DNA from: Chryseobacterium nakagawai
Lineage (GTDB): Bacteria > Bacteroidota > Bacteroidia > Flavobacteriales > Weeksellaceae
Assembly (NCBI RefSeq): GCF_900637665.1
Contig: NZ_LR134386.1
Span: forward strand, 5,386,501 to 5,450,500
Direction: 5' to 3'
Length of the DNA stretch: 64,000 nt
The translations under genes were made by a program, and so were the position numbers. The notes under the pieces are model-generated. The model searched no databases and was not told where the DNA came from. It worked only from the letters and a program-made list of their open reading frames with translations. Positions 43,462-51,416 of this stretch are shown in pieces. How positions within the stretch are numbered: the first letter of the stretch is position 1; each line of letters starts with the position of its first letter.

Positions 43462-43506
43462 TTGGGTTTATATGATATCTTCGGATACCTTATAAACCTA
43501 ATTTTT
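43462..43506 (+). terminator. Hairpin with TTCG loop and T-tail
   Basis: TTGGGTTTATATGATATC and GATACCTTATAAACCTAA pair at 14 of 18 positions around a TTCG tetraloop, and TTTTT follows. It looks like a terminator or attenuator between the DksA-like gene and the small gene that begins only 12 bp later. Confidence 0.7.
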
Positions 43507-43517
43507 AATGTATACCC

Positions 43518-43763
43518 ATGAGCGAAGTATTAATATTGGTAATCATTGTGGCAGCAGTGCTGGCTTTTTTCAACAGAGAATGGATCAGAAGCAGATTCTT
43601 TCCTCCAAAGCACACAAACTACACTATTGATGACCAGTTTAATTCTGATAAACGTGACCGGGAGAAAGAAATAGACAGACTGTTGAGTAAGATGGGCAAA
43701 AACGGAGTCAACGATCTATCTGAAAAAGATAGAAAAAGGCTTGACGAGTTGTCCAAAATGTAA
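43518..43763 (+). CDS. Small membrane-anchored protein with a DUF6576-like tail
   Basis: 81 residues: an N-terminal helix (VLILVIIVAAVLAFF, 4-18), then a charged cytoplasmic part ending REKEIDRLLSKMGKNGVNDLSEKDRKRLDELSKM (about 48-81). That C-terminal motif is the short DUF6576 segment seen at the end of some Bacteroidota rhomboid proteins. Function unknown. It sits between the DksA-like gene and lspA in the same direction. Confidence 0.75.
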   Translation: MSEVLILVIIVAAVLAFFNREWIRSRFFPPKHTNYTIDDQFNSDKRDREKEIDRLLSKMGKNGVNDLSEKDRKRLDELSKM

Positions 43764-43782
43764 AAAAATTAAATATTAAGAA

Positions 43783-43977
43783 ATGGAATCTATCATAGTA
43801 CATCCAAAAAATGCAATGGAGCTTACTGCACTGAAAGGTGTTTTAAAAGAAATGAATATTAAATTTGAGAAAGCTCATGTGAAAAGTTCATATAACGGAC
43901 AAAAAGTGGTTAAGAAAGCAAGCGATAATAAAAACGCAAGACCTGCTTCAAAACCTTCAAAACCTAAAGGAGAGTAA
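43783..43977 (+). CDS. Small basic protein, DUF2683-like
   Basis: 64 residues. The N-terminal half (MESIIVHPKNAMELTALKGV) matches the DUF2683 type of short proteins often linked to toxin-antitoxin-like or unknown functions. The C-terminus is Lys- and Pro-rich (SKPSKPKGE) and probably disordered. Its stop overlaps the lspA start (TAATG), so it is translated with lspA. No partner toxin gene is adjacent, and the role is unknown. Confidence 0.75.
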   Translation: MESIIVHPKNAMELTALKGVLKEMNIKFEKAHVKSSYNGQKVVKKASDNKNARPASKPSKPKGE

Positions 43978-44618
43978 TGAAAAAGATCTTAGCTATCACT
44001 TTTTTGGTATTATTGATAGACCAGGCTTCAAAAATTTACATCAAAACCCATTTTGAACTGAATGAGAGTATTCCTGTTATAGAAGGTTTCTTCAATAAAA
44101 CTTTTGTTGAAAACCCAGGAATGGCTTATGGATTTCATTTTGGCGGCATTATCGGAAAATATTTCCTTGTCATCCTAAGGATTTTCCTGATTGGAGGAAT
44201 GGTTTACATGTTTAAAAAATGGATCAAAGAAGGTGCCTCCAACTACCTTTTAATTCCAATGGCAATCATCTTTGCAGGAGCTATCGGAAACCTTATTGAT
44301 GGGATGTTCTATGGAATGATCTTCGATAGCGGAACGGTGTATGACGCCAGTACAGACCGATGGATTGGTTATGGTGGAGTTTCAAAATTTGTTCCTTTTG
44401 GACAGGGATACTCTACTTTTATGAAAGGCTGTGTAGTAGATATGCTTCACTTCCCGGTAGTAGACTGGTATGTTCCGGACAGCTGGCCTATCATTGGTGG
44501 AAAACATATTGAATTCTTTAAATATATTTTCAACGTTGCCGATTCAGCCATTACCGTAGGAGCTGCTTTCCTATTAATCTTCAGAAAAAAAGCTTTCCCA
44601 AACGGACTTGAATTCTAA
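43977..44618 (+). CDS. lspA: Lipoprotein signal peptidase (signal peptidase II)
   Basis: 213 residues with four membrane helices. The catalytic Asp pair is in AGAIGNLIDGMFYG and FNVADSAITVG, and NPGMAYGF is the conserved first motif. It has an insertion of about 40 residues between the third and fourth helices (GMIFDSGTVYDASTDRWIGYGGVSKFVPFG), usual in Bacteroidota LspA. It cleaves the signal peptide of prolipoproteins at the inner membrane, serving the many lipoproteins in this window. Confidence 0.96.
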   Translation: MKKILAITFLVLLIDQASKIYIKTHFELNESIPVIEGFFNKTFVENPGMAYGFHFGGIIGKYFLVILRIFLIGGMVYMFKKWIKEGASNYLLIPMAIIFAGAIGNLIDGMFYGMIFDSGTVYDASTDRWIGYGGVSKFVPFGQGYSTFMKGCVVDMLHFPVVDWYVPDSWPIIGGKHIEFFKYIFNVADSAITVGAAFLLIFRKKAFPNGLEF

Positions 44619-44632
44619 CAGATGTATTTCGA

Positions 44633-45277
44633 ATGAGAAAAACAATCAAAAATATTTTTAAATTTTTCCTGCTTCTTCTGGTAGCAGGAATTATTTTTAT
44701 TGCCTGGGCTAATTATAGCATTAAAAAGGAAAGTGCAGCTTCTGTATCTTACAATATCGCCGATGTACCAACCGCAAAAACCGCTTTACTCTTAGGAACA
44801 GGAAAAACATTAAACAATGGAATGCCCAATGCTTATTTCTATAACAGAATTAAAGCAGCTACAGATCTTTTTAAAAGTGGAAAGATTCAATACATTATTG
44901 TAAGTGGTGACAACAGCAGTAAAGATTACAATGAACCGGAAGATATGCAGATTGCATTGGTTCAGCAGGGGATTCCACAGGATAAAATCATTTTAGACCA
45001 TGCAGGATTTCGCACTTTGGATTCCGTAGTAAGAGCAAAGGATATTTTCGGACAAATCAAGATTATCATCATCTCTCAGAAATTCCACAACGAAAGAGCT
45101 ATCTTTCTTGCCCAAAAAAACGGAATACAGGCTTTTGGGTACAATGCAGAAGATGTGAATAAATATGCAGGTTTAAAGACTAATTTACGAGAGTATCTTG
45201 CCAAAGCTAAAGTCTATTGGGATCTGATCTTTGGAGTGGAACCTAAATTTGGAGGGGAGAAGATTGCTATTCCTTAA
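44633..45277 (+). CDS. SanA/YdcF-family (DUF218) membrane protein
   Basis: 214 residues: one N-terminal membrane helix (NIFKFFLLLLVAGIIFIAWA), then a DUF218 domain with LLLGTGKTLNNG (about 52-63), IVSGDNSS (about 89) and IISQKFHNERA. SanA of enterobacteria is needed for the barrier against vancomycin at high temperature, and the biochemical role of the domain is unclear. It starts 14 bp after lspA in the same unit. Confidence 0.85.
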   Translation: MRKTIKNIFKFFLLLLVAGIIFIAWANYSIKKESAASVSYNIADVPTAKTALLLGTGKTLNNGMPNAYFYNRIKAATDLFKSGKIQYIIVSGDNSSKDYNEPEDMQIALVQQGIPQDKIILDHAGFRTLDSVVRAKDIFGQIKIIIISQKFHNERAIFLAQKNGIQAFGYNAEDVNKYAGLKTNLREYLAKAKVYWDLIFGVEPKFGGEKIAIP

Positions 45278-45285
45278 TTTTTTTA

Positions 45286-45312
45286 ACCACAGATTACGCT
45301 GATTTTCACAGA
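45286..45312. repeat. Dispersed ACCACAGAT repeat, short copy
   Basis: AACCACAGATTACGCTGATT followed by TTCACAGAT, just after the SanA-like stop and 30 bp before a GGCTAAAGCC repeat, in the same order as at 39233-39384. Confidence 0.65.
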
Positions 45313-45341
45313 TAATTCTGTTATAATTTGGTGAAATTTTA

Positions 45342-45409
45342 GGTTTTGGCTAAAGCCTTTGGATTTGTCTTTCTATTGTAAGGCGGGCTAAAGCCCACCT
45401 CTATTGATA
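45342..45409. repeat. Dispersed GGCTAAAGCC repeat, full-length copy
   Basis: GGTTTTGGCTAAAGCCTTTG on the left and AAGGCGGGCTAAAGCCCACC on the right enclose a 20-bp spacer; each half contains its own small palindrome GGCTAAAGCC. It is the reference copy for those at 9487 and 39314. Confidence 0.75.
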
Positions 45410-45481
45410 AAACCGGCCATATATTGAAATAGAGAATACAATCTTTTGTTCTTTTTCATTCATTATTCGCGTTAAACCTCG

Positions 45482-45489
45482 TAAATTTG
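45482..45489 (+). promoter_or_regulatory. -7 element of trpS
   Basis: TAAATTTG matches TAnnTTTG and lies 35 bp before the start codon. The nearest TTG (45446-45448) is too distant, so the -33 side is unclear. Confidence 0.5.
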
Positions 45490-45524
45490 CAATTCATTAA
45501 TTTTTAAATATAAATTTTAAACAA

Positions 45525-46493
45525 ATGTCAAGAATTCTTACCGGCATTCAAGCCACCGGAACACCCCATCTTGGAAATTTATTAGGGGCAATTATTCCTG
45601 CGATCGAACTTTCGAAGCAGGAGGGAAATGAATCATTTTTATTTATTGCGAATCTTCATACGCTGACTCAGATTAAAGATGCGCAAACTTTAAGACAAAA
45701 TACCTACGAGATTGCTGCGGCTTGGCTTGCTTGTGGATTAGATACCGAAAAAACATTTTTCTACAGACAAAGTGATATCGCTGAAACCTGTGAACTATCT
45801 TGGCATTTATCATGTTTTTTCCCTTATCAAAGATTAACATTAGCGCATTCATTTAAGGATAAAGCTGACAGACTTCAGGATGTAAATGCAGGTCTCTTTA
45901 CCTACCCTATTTTAATGGCTGCCGATATTTTACTATATGATGCAGAGATTGTTCCTGTAGGAAAAGATCAGCTTCAGCATTTGGAAATTGCAAGAGATGT
46001 AGCTTCAAGGTTTAATAACCAAATGGGTGAAGTTTTTGTACTGCCACAATCTGAACTTCAGGAAGACACGAAATATGTACCAGGAACAGATGGTCGTAAA
46101 ATGTCTAAATCTATGGGAAATATCATCAACATCTTCTTGCCTGAAAAAGAATTGAAGAAACAGGTGATGAGTATTGAATCTGACTCTAAGTCTTTAGAAG
46201 AAGCTAAAGATCCTGCAACAGATAAAACCTTCCAGATTTATGAACTAATTGCTACCCCTGAGCAAACTGAGGAACTAAGAGCTAAGTATCTTGCAGGAAA
46301 CTTCGGATATGGACATGCTAAAAAAGAGCTTTTAGATCTTATTTTGGTTCGTTTTGAAAAAGAAAGAGAAACATTCAACTATTACATGAACAATCTTGAT
46401 GAGCTGGAGGCAAAACTTCAGCAGGGAGCAGAAAAAACGAGACCAATTGCACTTGAAACTCTTAAAAGAGTAAGAACAAGCTTAGGATTCTAA
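45525..46493 (+). CDS. trpS: Tryptophan-tRNA ligase
   Basis: 322 residues, normal for bacterial TrpRS. The class I HIGH motif is GTPHLGNLLG (about 11-20), the KMSKS loop is GRKMSKSMGN (about 189), and VPVGKDQLQHLEIARD and DRLQDVNAGLFTYPILMAADIL are the tryptophan-pocket regions. It charges tRNA-Trp. It has its own promoter region and ends at a perfect palindromic terminator. Confidence 0.97.
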   Translation: MSRILTGIQATGTPHLGNLLGAIIPAIELSKQEGNESFLFIANLHTLTQIKDAQTLRQNTYEIAAAWLACGLDTEKTFFYRQSDIAETCELSWHLSCFFPYQRLTLAHSFKDKADRLQDVNAGLFTYPILMAADILLYDAEIVPVGKDQLQHLEIARDVASRFNNQMGEVFVLPQSELQEDTKYVPGTDGRKMSKSMGNIINIFLPEKELKKQVMSIESDSKSLEEAKDPATDKTFQIYELIATPEQTEELRAKYLAGNFGYGHAKKELLDLILVRFEKERETFNYYMNNLDELEAKLQQGAEKTRPIALETLKRVRTSLGF

Positions 46494-46513
46494 TCTTGAG
46501 TTCTAAACATACC

Positions 46514-46541
46514 AAAGCCCTTCAATTGAAGGGCTTTTTTT
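46514..46541 (+). terminator. Terminator of trpS
   Basis: Perfect inverted repeat AAAGCCCTTCAATTGAAGGG...CTTT followed by seven T, 20 bp after the trpS stop. It could also serve the converging kinase gene. Confidence 0.92.
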
Positions 46542-46548
46542 ATTTAAT

Positions 46549-47832
46549 TTACTTTTTATTTTTCATAAGAATAAAGTAATGCATGTTATCTTCAAATTCA
46601 TAGGTAATATCCCAGTTTGGATACTGTTTAATGATCGTCTTAATAATAGATAATCCTAATCCAGTAGAGGTATGATCAGAACTTTGTTTATAAAACCGGT
46701 TAAAAATTCTTGTTTTATCCAGAGACTCCTGCAATCCGCTGTTTTGAAATATAATTCTGTTGTTCTCAATAAAAATATTTAAAGATCCTTCTTCGTTATT
46801 GTATTTAACGGCATTTTTAAGAAGGTTAGACAGAAGAATATCTGCAAGATCTTGATTAAATTCTGCTTTAAAAACTCCTTTTTCAATAATATTAACTTCT
46901 ACGTTTTTAAAGGCAATAAAATCTTCATAATTCTGTACCAGCTTAATGATCATAGCATTAAAATCGACTTCCGATATTGCATTAAACTGGCTATTCTCAA
47001 TTTTTGAAAGCATTAGCAGAGATTTGTTCAATCCTACCATTCTTCTCAGATCATTTTTAACTTCTGTTAGAAAGGTCAGGTTCTTTTTATCAAGATTTTC
47101 ATTCTGAATTAGAAGGTCTATTTTATTAATCACAATCGCTAGTGGTGTTTGAAGTTCATGAGACGCATTTTCAATAAACTGTTTCTGCTGGTAGAAAACA
47201 AGTTCATTACGGTCAATCATCTCATTGATTTCTACATTCAATTCTTCAAACTCTTTGATTGAATAGTTCTGATCTTCCTGGGAGAAGGGAATTCCAAACT
47301 GATATTTTTTCAATTTATCCAGAATCAAATAGAAAGGCCGCATTGCCTTATTCAACAGATAACCATTAACTGCAACAATACTTATCACTAAAAAAATATA
47401 GAGCACAATTAAAGCCGTTGTAAGATCGTAGATCAGTTCATCTTCTTCCACTGTTGAAGTTCGGATGACAAGCCGCTGATGATTCTTATACTGATCGATA
47501 AAATCTGCTTCCAATACTCGGTAAGGCTGGTCTTTATCATCATACTCCATATAATACATCTTATTATAGAGTCTGCTTTTGTTTTTGTATTCCTCAGCAG
47601 TTATCGGCATGATCTTGAATTCATTAAATCCAAAATCATTATTTTTCAACAACTGTGGATTGAGATATACCGCTTTGATGATCTGTATTTTTCTATTCCT
47701 AAGGCCATCATCTACATTATCATGTACCTCATCCAAAATATAGGCATAGAATAATCCTGCCCAAACGGCAATAATTACCAGCAGGATCATAATAAGATAC
47801 TTTATCGTGTAATATTTTAAGGAAACCTTCAT
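46549..47832 (-). CDS. Sensor histidine kinase
   Basis: 427 residues: helix at about 11-31, a periplasmic sensor loop (32-135), a second helix (137-160), then the HisKA domain with H225 in ENASHELQTPLA and an ATPase domain (NLLKNAVKYN for the N-box, TGLGLSIIK for the G-box). The sensor loop has no recognisable domain. The kinase is coupled by one base (TGATG) to the response-regulator gene upstream. The neighbouring PepSY-like secreted proteins suggest it answers an envelope condition, as in similar Bacteroidota loci. Confidence 0.93.
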   Translation of the reverse strand: MKVSLKYYTIKYLIMILLVIIAVWAGLFYAYILDEVHDNVDDGLRNRKIQIIKAVYLNPQLLKNNDFGFNEFKIMPITAEEYKNKSRLYNKMYYMEYDDKDQPYRVLEADFIDQYKNHQRLVIRTSTVEEDELIYDLTTALIVLYIFLVISIVAVNGYLLNKAMRPFYLILDKLKKYQFGIPFSQEDQNYSIKEFEELNVEINEMIDRNELVFYQQKQFIENASHELQTPLAIVINKIDLLIQNENLDKKNLTFLTEVKNDLRRMVGLNKSLLMLSKIENSQFNAISEVDFNAMIIKLVQNYEDFIAFKNVEVNIIEKGVFKAEFNQDLADILLSNLLKNAVKYNNEEGSLNIFIENNRIIFQNSGLQESLDKTRIFNRFYKQSSDHTSTGLGLSIIKTIIKQYPNWDITYEFEDNMHYFILMKNKK

Positions 47833-48503
47833 CAGACGAATTTATATCCTATTCCGTATACAGCTTGAAAATCTGCTTCAGCATTGACCATTTTCAGCTT
47901 TTTACGAAGATTTTTAATTTGTGAATAAATAAAATCAAGACTGTCTGCCTGATCGATATAATCTCCCCAGATCGCTTCTGCAAGAGTGGTTTTCTGCAAT
48001 GTTTTTTCAGGATGAATGACAAAGTAGTACAAAAGGTCATATTCTTTTCGGTTAAGCACCAACTCTTCATTTCCCACTTTAACATTTCTATTTTCAGGAT
48101 CAATACTGATATTTTTATATCTGATAATATTTTCACCATCCTGATTTTTTCTCCTTATTACAGATCGGATTCTCGCCATCAGCTCTGCAAGATGAAAAGG
48201 TTTTGCCAGATAATCATCGGCACCTATTTCCAGTCCGGTCACTTTATCATCTACAGAATCCTTGGCAGAAAGAATGATCACCGGATCTTTTTTGTGCATT
48301 TTTTTGATTTCCCGTAACAGATCTATTCCATTTCCATCCGGCAACATAATATCCAGAAGGATACAGTCATATTCATAGGAAATAATCTTTTCCAACCCGG
48401 AACTGTAATTCTCAGCCTGTTCTACAATGAAATGTTCTGCTTCCAGAAACTTCTGTACAGTATCCCTTAAGTCCGGTTCATCTTCTACTATTAAAATCTT
48501 CAT
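47832..48503 (-). CDS. OmpR-family response regulator
   Basis: 223 residues. The receiver domain has acidic residues E7 and D8 plus phospho-acceptor D51 (CILLDIMLPDGNG) and Lys in GADDYLAKPF. A winged-helix DNA-binding domain follows (about 130-223) with NRKEYDLLYYF and the C-terminal hairpin VYGIGYKF. It is the partner of the histidine kinase encoded directly downstream. Targets probably include the PepSY-like genes, judging by position only. Confidence 0.94.
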   Translation of the reverse strand: MKILIVEDEPDLRDTVQKFLEAEHFIVEQAENYSSGLEKIISYEYDCILLDIMLPDGNGIDLLREIKKMHKKDPVIILSAKDSVDDKVTGLEIGADDYLAKPFHLAELMARIRSVIRRKNQDGENIIRYKNISIDPENRNVKVGNEELVLNRKEYDLLYYFVIHPEKTLQKTTLAEAIWGDYIDQADSLDFIYSQIKNLRKKLKMVNAEADFQAVYGIGYKFV

Positions 48504-48700
48504 AGGTTCTGCTGCTTGGATAGCTTATATCAAATATATAAAAATTACAGAATAATAAGAGGAAAGTATAGGAACTGAGGATGAAACAATTAATATCCAA
48601 ACATCGTCAGAATAAGAACCATTTGATAAATGATACAAAGCAGATCAACGATATATACATACCCTCTGTTCCCTTCTTTCCAACTTTCTTTCATAAATCA

Positions 48701-48907
48701 TTAACTCATTTTCACATAACGTCCATATTCATCGAAAATAAGGCATAAGCCATTCATCAGATGAATTTTATAAGTATTATATTTTTTCTCAATAGAATCT
48801 ATAACACTGCACGGATGATGCTTGGTCATAAAAGACACAATACTCTTTCTAATCTTAGCAGAAGAAGCTTTTCTTCCGTTACTGTTTATTAAACTCCAGT
48901 TTACCAT
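48701..48907 (-). CDS. Short PepSY-like protein lacking a signal peptide
   Basis: 68 residues. The second half (KHHPCSVIDSIEKKYNTYKIHLMNGLCLIFDEYGRYVKM) has the beta-alpha-beta2 pattern of the PepSY-like repeats in the neighbouring 149-residue protein (compare WSYKAELSNGLELEFDRKGNFKKI there). There is no signal peptide, and the N-terminus (MVNWSLINSNGRKASSAKI) is unlike the neighbour. It may be a shortened paralogue or a functional single-repeat protein; a real promoter was not identified. Confidence 0.55.
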   Translation of the reverse strand: MVNWSLINSNGRKASSAKIRKSIVSFMTKHHPCSVIDSIEKKYNTYKIHLMNGLCLIFDEYGRYVKMS

Positions 48908-48941
48908 AATCTTAAAATTTTATTGTTAATCTTAAATAATT

Positions 48942-49391
48942 TTAGTCATCAATTTTTTTAAAATTCCCCTTTCTATCAAATTCAAGCTCCAATCCATTGG
49001 AAAGTTCCGCTTTATAAGACCATCTCTTCTTTTCTATCTTAACGATATATGTATTGGGGAAATTTCTACTGCTGTAGTTTTTGATTGAGGTGGGAATGAA
49101 GCCGTAAGGAATCTTTTGATGCTTACCATCTATTTCTTTCCAGTTTCCATTACTGTCAAATTCCGCTTTTATTCCGTTATTCAAATACACTTTATATTCA
49201 TCAACTCCATAGATTTCTCTGTCTTCAATAGCGGATGACACCGGTATTCCCTTAAAATGACCCGCAAGAAAAGTTTTAGCTGTCTTAGGCAATTGATTGA
49301 CATTGATTGCTCTATCCTGTGCTGAAACCCAACCGCAGATTAATAAGAAAATTAGAATAAATGCTCCTGTGATGTTCTTTACATTTTTCAT
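48942..49391 (-). CDS. Secreted PepSY-like (DUF2874) protein, two repeats
   Basis: 149 residues from the ATG at 49391, which gives a clean signal peptide (MKNVKNITGAFILIFLLICG, cut after VSAQ). Other starts at 49412 (ATG) and 49433 (TTG) only lengthen the signal. Two PepSY-like units follow: LPKTAKTFLAGHF...YKVYLNNGIKAEFDSNGNWKEID and IPTSIKNYSSRNF...YKAELSNGLELEFDRKGNFKKID. This family is commonly encoded beside OmpR/histidine-kinase pairs in Bacteroidota and is thought to act in the periplasm, with ligand unknown. Confidence 0.82.
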   Translation of the reverse strand: MKNVKNITGAFILIFLLICGWVSAQDRAINVNQLPKTAKTFLAGHFKGIPVSSAIEDREIYGVDEYKVYLNNGIKAEFDSNGNWKEIDGKHQKIPYGFIPTSIKNYSSRNFPNTYIVKIEKKRWSYKAELSNGLELEFDRKGNFKKIDD

Positions 49392-49541
49392 AACATTAAG
49401 TTTTTCTGTCATTATTATGGAGCAAAGTTCCAAATCAAATTAGGAAAGAATTGGGAAAAACTTAATTTGTAGTAAATAAGAAGTAAAATTGAGCCTGTAA
49501 AGGGATGAAAAAAATACTTGATACTTATCATTTTACACTAT

Positions 49542-49567
49542 TGTCATTCTGACGTAAGGAAGAATCT
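49542..49567. repeat. Dispersed GTCATTCTGACG repeat, copy 2
   Basis: TGTCATTCTGACGTAAGGAA followed by GAATCT. It is identical to the copy at 21523-21547 apart from one inserted T. Confidence 0.75.
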
Positions 49568-49643
49568 CACTTAATAATATTCAATAGATTCTTCATAACA
49601 ACATAATGTAAATTGATATATAATTACTTATATTTTTTAATCT

Positions 49644-49665
49644 ACCATAGATTTTCACAGATCTA
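49644..49665. repeat. Degenerate ACCACAGAT repeat
   Basis: ACCATAGATTTTCACAGATC shares the core spacing of the other copies. It is a weak case by itself. Confidence 0.45.
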
Positions 49666-49680
49666 TCTTTTTTAAAAACA

Positions 49681-49714
49681 AAAAAGCCATTAAGATACAC
49701 TTAACGGCTTTTTT
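49681..49714 (-). terminator. Terminator of the HAD-phosphatase gene
   Basis: On the minus strand AAAAAAGCCGTTAAG and CTTAATGGCTTTTT pair with one mismatch around a short loop and are followed by TGTTTTT. It lies 20 bp past the gene's stop. Confidence 0.82.
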
Positions 49715-49733
49715 CTCAGACTTAATTTAAATA

Positions 49734-50429
49734 TTATAAGTATTCTTTAATCTGTTGAAGATGGGTAATAGCCTTTAATCCGGCTTCTTTTTTATCTTCA
49801 TTATACACATCAAAGAAAATCGTATCCATCCCGAAATCTCTTCCTCCCAGAGCATCCGCAATCCAGTCATCTCCAATCATGATACTTTCTTCTTTCTTGG
49901 CATCAGAAAGCCCAAGAGAATATTCAAAAATCTTTGGATTTGGCTTCCTTACCCCAATAGCATCTGCACTGGTAATGGTTTCAAAATAAGGAGCAATACC
50001 TGATAGGGTACATTTTCTTTCGGTTACCTCCTGAAAGCCATTAGAAATAATATGAAGTTTATAATTCTTCGACTTCAAATATTCAAGGACATCTTCTGCC
50101 CCTTCCACCAGTTCATTATGACTTACAATATTATCCAGAAAGTTCTCTTCAAAATAAAGGGAAAGTTCTTTATTGTCTACTCCAAAGTGCATGAAGGAAT
50201 CATAAAAACGGTGTTCTCTCAAATACTCTTTGCCTATAATCCCATCTCTGATCTTTTCCCATAACTCTTCATTAATATCATGGTAAACAGCATGAAACTC
50301 TTCAAAGTCTATATTATACTTTGAAGCTACTTCCTGCTTTTCGAAAAGTTCTTTGATCGTTAAATAGGCATTTCTGCGATGATCCCAGAGCGTATTGTCC
50401 AGGTCAAAAAAAACGTGCTGCATTTTCAT
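49734..50429 (-). CDS. HAD-family phosphatase, YjjG-like nucleotidase
   Basis: 231 residues from the ATG at 50429; ATG 50423 is also possible and a TTG at 50438 is unlikely. Motif I FFDLDNTLWD (nucleophile and acid Asp), motif II HIISNG (Ser/Asn), motif III Lys in GVRKPNPKIF, and motif IV MIGDDWIAD are all present, with an alpha-helical cap (about 20-90). FDLDNTLWD and the cap type fit YjjG-like enzymes that dephosphorylate non-canonical pyrimidine nucleotides. Substrate assignment is by family only. Confidence 0.88.
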   Translation of the reverse strand: MKMQHVFFDLDNTLWDHRRNAYLTIKELFEKQEVASKYNIDFEEFHAVYHDINEELWEKIRDGIIGKEYLREHRFYDSFMHFGVDNKELSLYFEENFLDNIVSHNELVEGAEDVLEYLKSKNYKLHIISNGFQEVTERKCTLSGIAPYFETITSADAIGVRKPNPKIFEYSLGLSDAKKEESIMIGDDWIADALGGRDFGMDTIFFDVYNEDKKEAGLKAITHLQQIKEYL

Positions 50430-50449
50430 ACAGCACAAAGTTAATAATT

Positions 50450-50584
50450 TTAATTTTTTGTAACAGGATAATTCTTGCTCTTGCTTTTCACAATTTCAAG
50501 GCTTTTAGAAAAATTGAGCAGAAAATCGATGGTTTGTTTTTTAGGTTTCAAAGTTTTCACTTTTAAGGAGTCATTTTTTTTCAT
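50450..50584 (-). CDS. Tiny basic protein, 44 residues
   Basis: Frame from the ATG at 50584 to TAA at 50450, starting MKKNDSLKVKTLKPKKQTID and then FLLNFSKSLEIVKSKSKN. It is rich in Lys and Ser and has one short amphipathic helix. It fits exactly into the gap between the sigma-factor gene and the HAD gene, on the same strand. The composition, codon pattern and the recurring style of such short genes in related genomes suggest a real gene; I know no function. Confidence 0.55.
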   Translation of the reverse strand: MKKNDSLKVKTLKPKKQTIDFLLNFSKSLEIVKSKSKNYPVTKN

Positions 50585-50631
50585 AAGCGAAGTATGTTTT
50601 CCTTAAAACGTGAAATTTGACCAAATATTAT

Positions 50632-51222
50632 CTATCTGGTTAATATTATGTTATTTTCTTCCATGATTTTTCTCAGGTTTATCAACGCATATCTTACTCT
50701 CCCTAATGTGGTATTAATACTCATATCGGTATGATCAGCGATTTCCTTAAAACTTAATCCATCAAAAAACCTCAATTTAATTACTTCCTGTTGATTCAAG
50801 GGAAGAAATTGTAACATTCTTAATAGGTCTTCCTGGATCTGATTGGTTACCAGCTGATCTTCAATATTTTCAGACGGTTCTCTGATCAGGTCAAAAATAG
50901 AATATTCATCCGACTCAAAAGTAGTCTCTGAGACTTTAATATTTTTGGCTTTTGATCTGAAATGATCGATGATAAGGTTGTGGGAGATTCTTTTGGCCCA
51001 AAGGATAAATTTACCCTCTTCGTTGTAACGTCCTTCTTTTAGCATCACAATAATTTTCATGAATGTATCCTGAAAGATATCATTGGCTAAATCTTCATCA
51101 TTTATTTTATAAAAAATGAATGTAAACAGTTCTCTCTGATGACGATGAATAAGGGTTGATAATGCGCCCTCGTCGCCTTTCTGATAAAGCGAAATTAGTA
51201 AACTATCCGATTTTGATTTCAT
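50632..51222 (-). CDS. ECF-type RNA polymerase sigma factor
   Basis: 196 residues from the ATG at 51222; a TTG frame 72 bp upstream would add a stretch unlike sigma factors. Region 2 includes LIHRHQRELFTFIFYKINDEDLANDIFQDTFMK (about 24-56) and FILWAKRISHNLIIDHFR (about 73-90). Region 4 is QFLPLNQQEVIKLRFFDGLSFKEIADHTDMSINTTLGRVRYAL (about 140-182). It directs RNA polymerase to a special promoter set. No anti-sigma gene is adjacent, so control is unknown. Confidence 0.92.
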   Translation of the reverse strand: MKSKSDSLLISLYQKGDEGALSTLIHRHQRELFTFIFYKINDEDLANDIFQDTFMKIIVMLKEGRYNEEGKFILWAKRISHNLIIDHFRSKAKNIKVSETTFESDEYSIFDLIREPSENIEDQLVTNQIQEDLLRMLQFLPLNQQEVIKLRFFDGLSFKEIADHTDMSINTTLGRVRYALINLRKIMEENNIILTR

Positions 51223-51416
51223 AACTCTTCTCAATATAATATTTGCGGCCCAGCTATCGCCCAGATACATTATCTGGTTCTTGCTGTATAACAAAACAGT
51301 TCTTCAGAGTAGAGTCTCTTCGATAGGCGGTACAATTATATTATGGCGTAAATATAATAATTTTTTAATAACTGTTAAGCAATTATTAAATTTTCACTAT
51401 AAAAATTTAAAAAAAA

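Larger units (their letters stand above)
49392..49733. other. 342-bp gap with two repeats and a terminator
   Basis: Holds the second GTCATTCTGACG repeat (49542-49567), a degenerate ACCACAGAT repeat (49644-49665) and the HAD gene terminator (49681-49714). The region next to 49392 must carry the promoter of the PepSY-like gene, but no consensus is seen. Confidence 0.55.
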
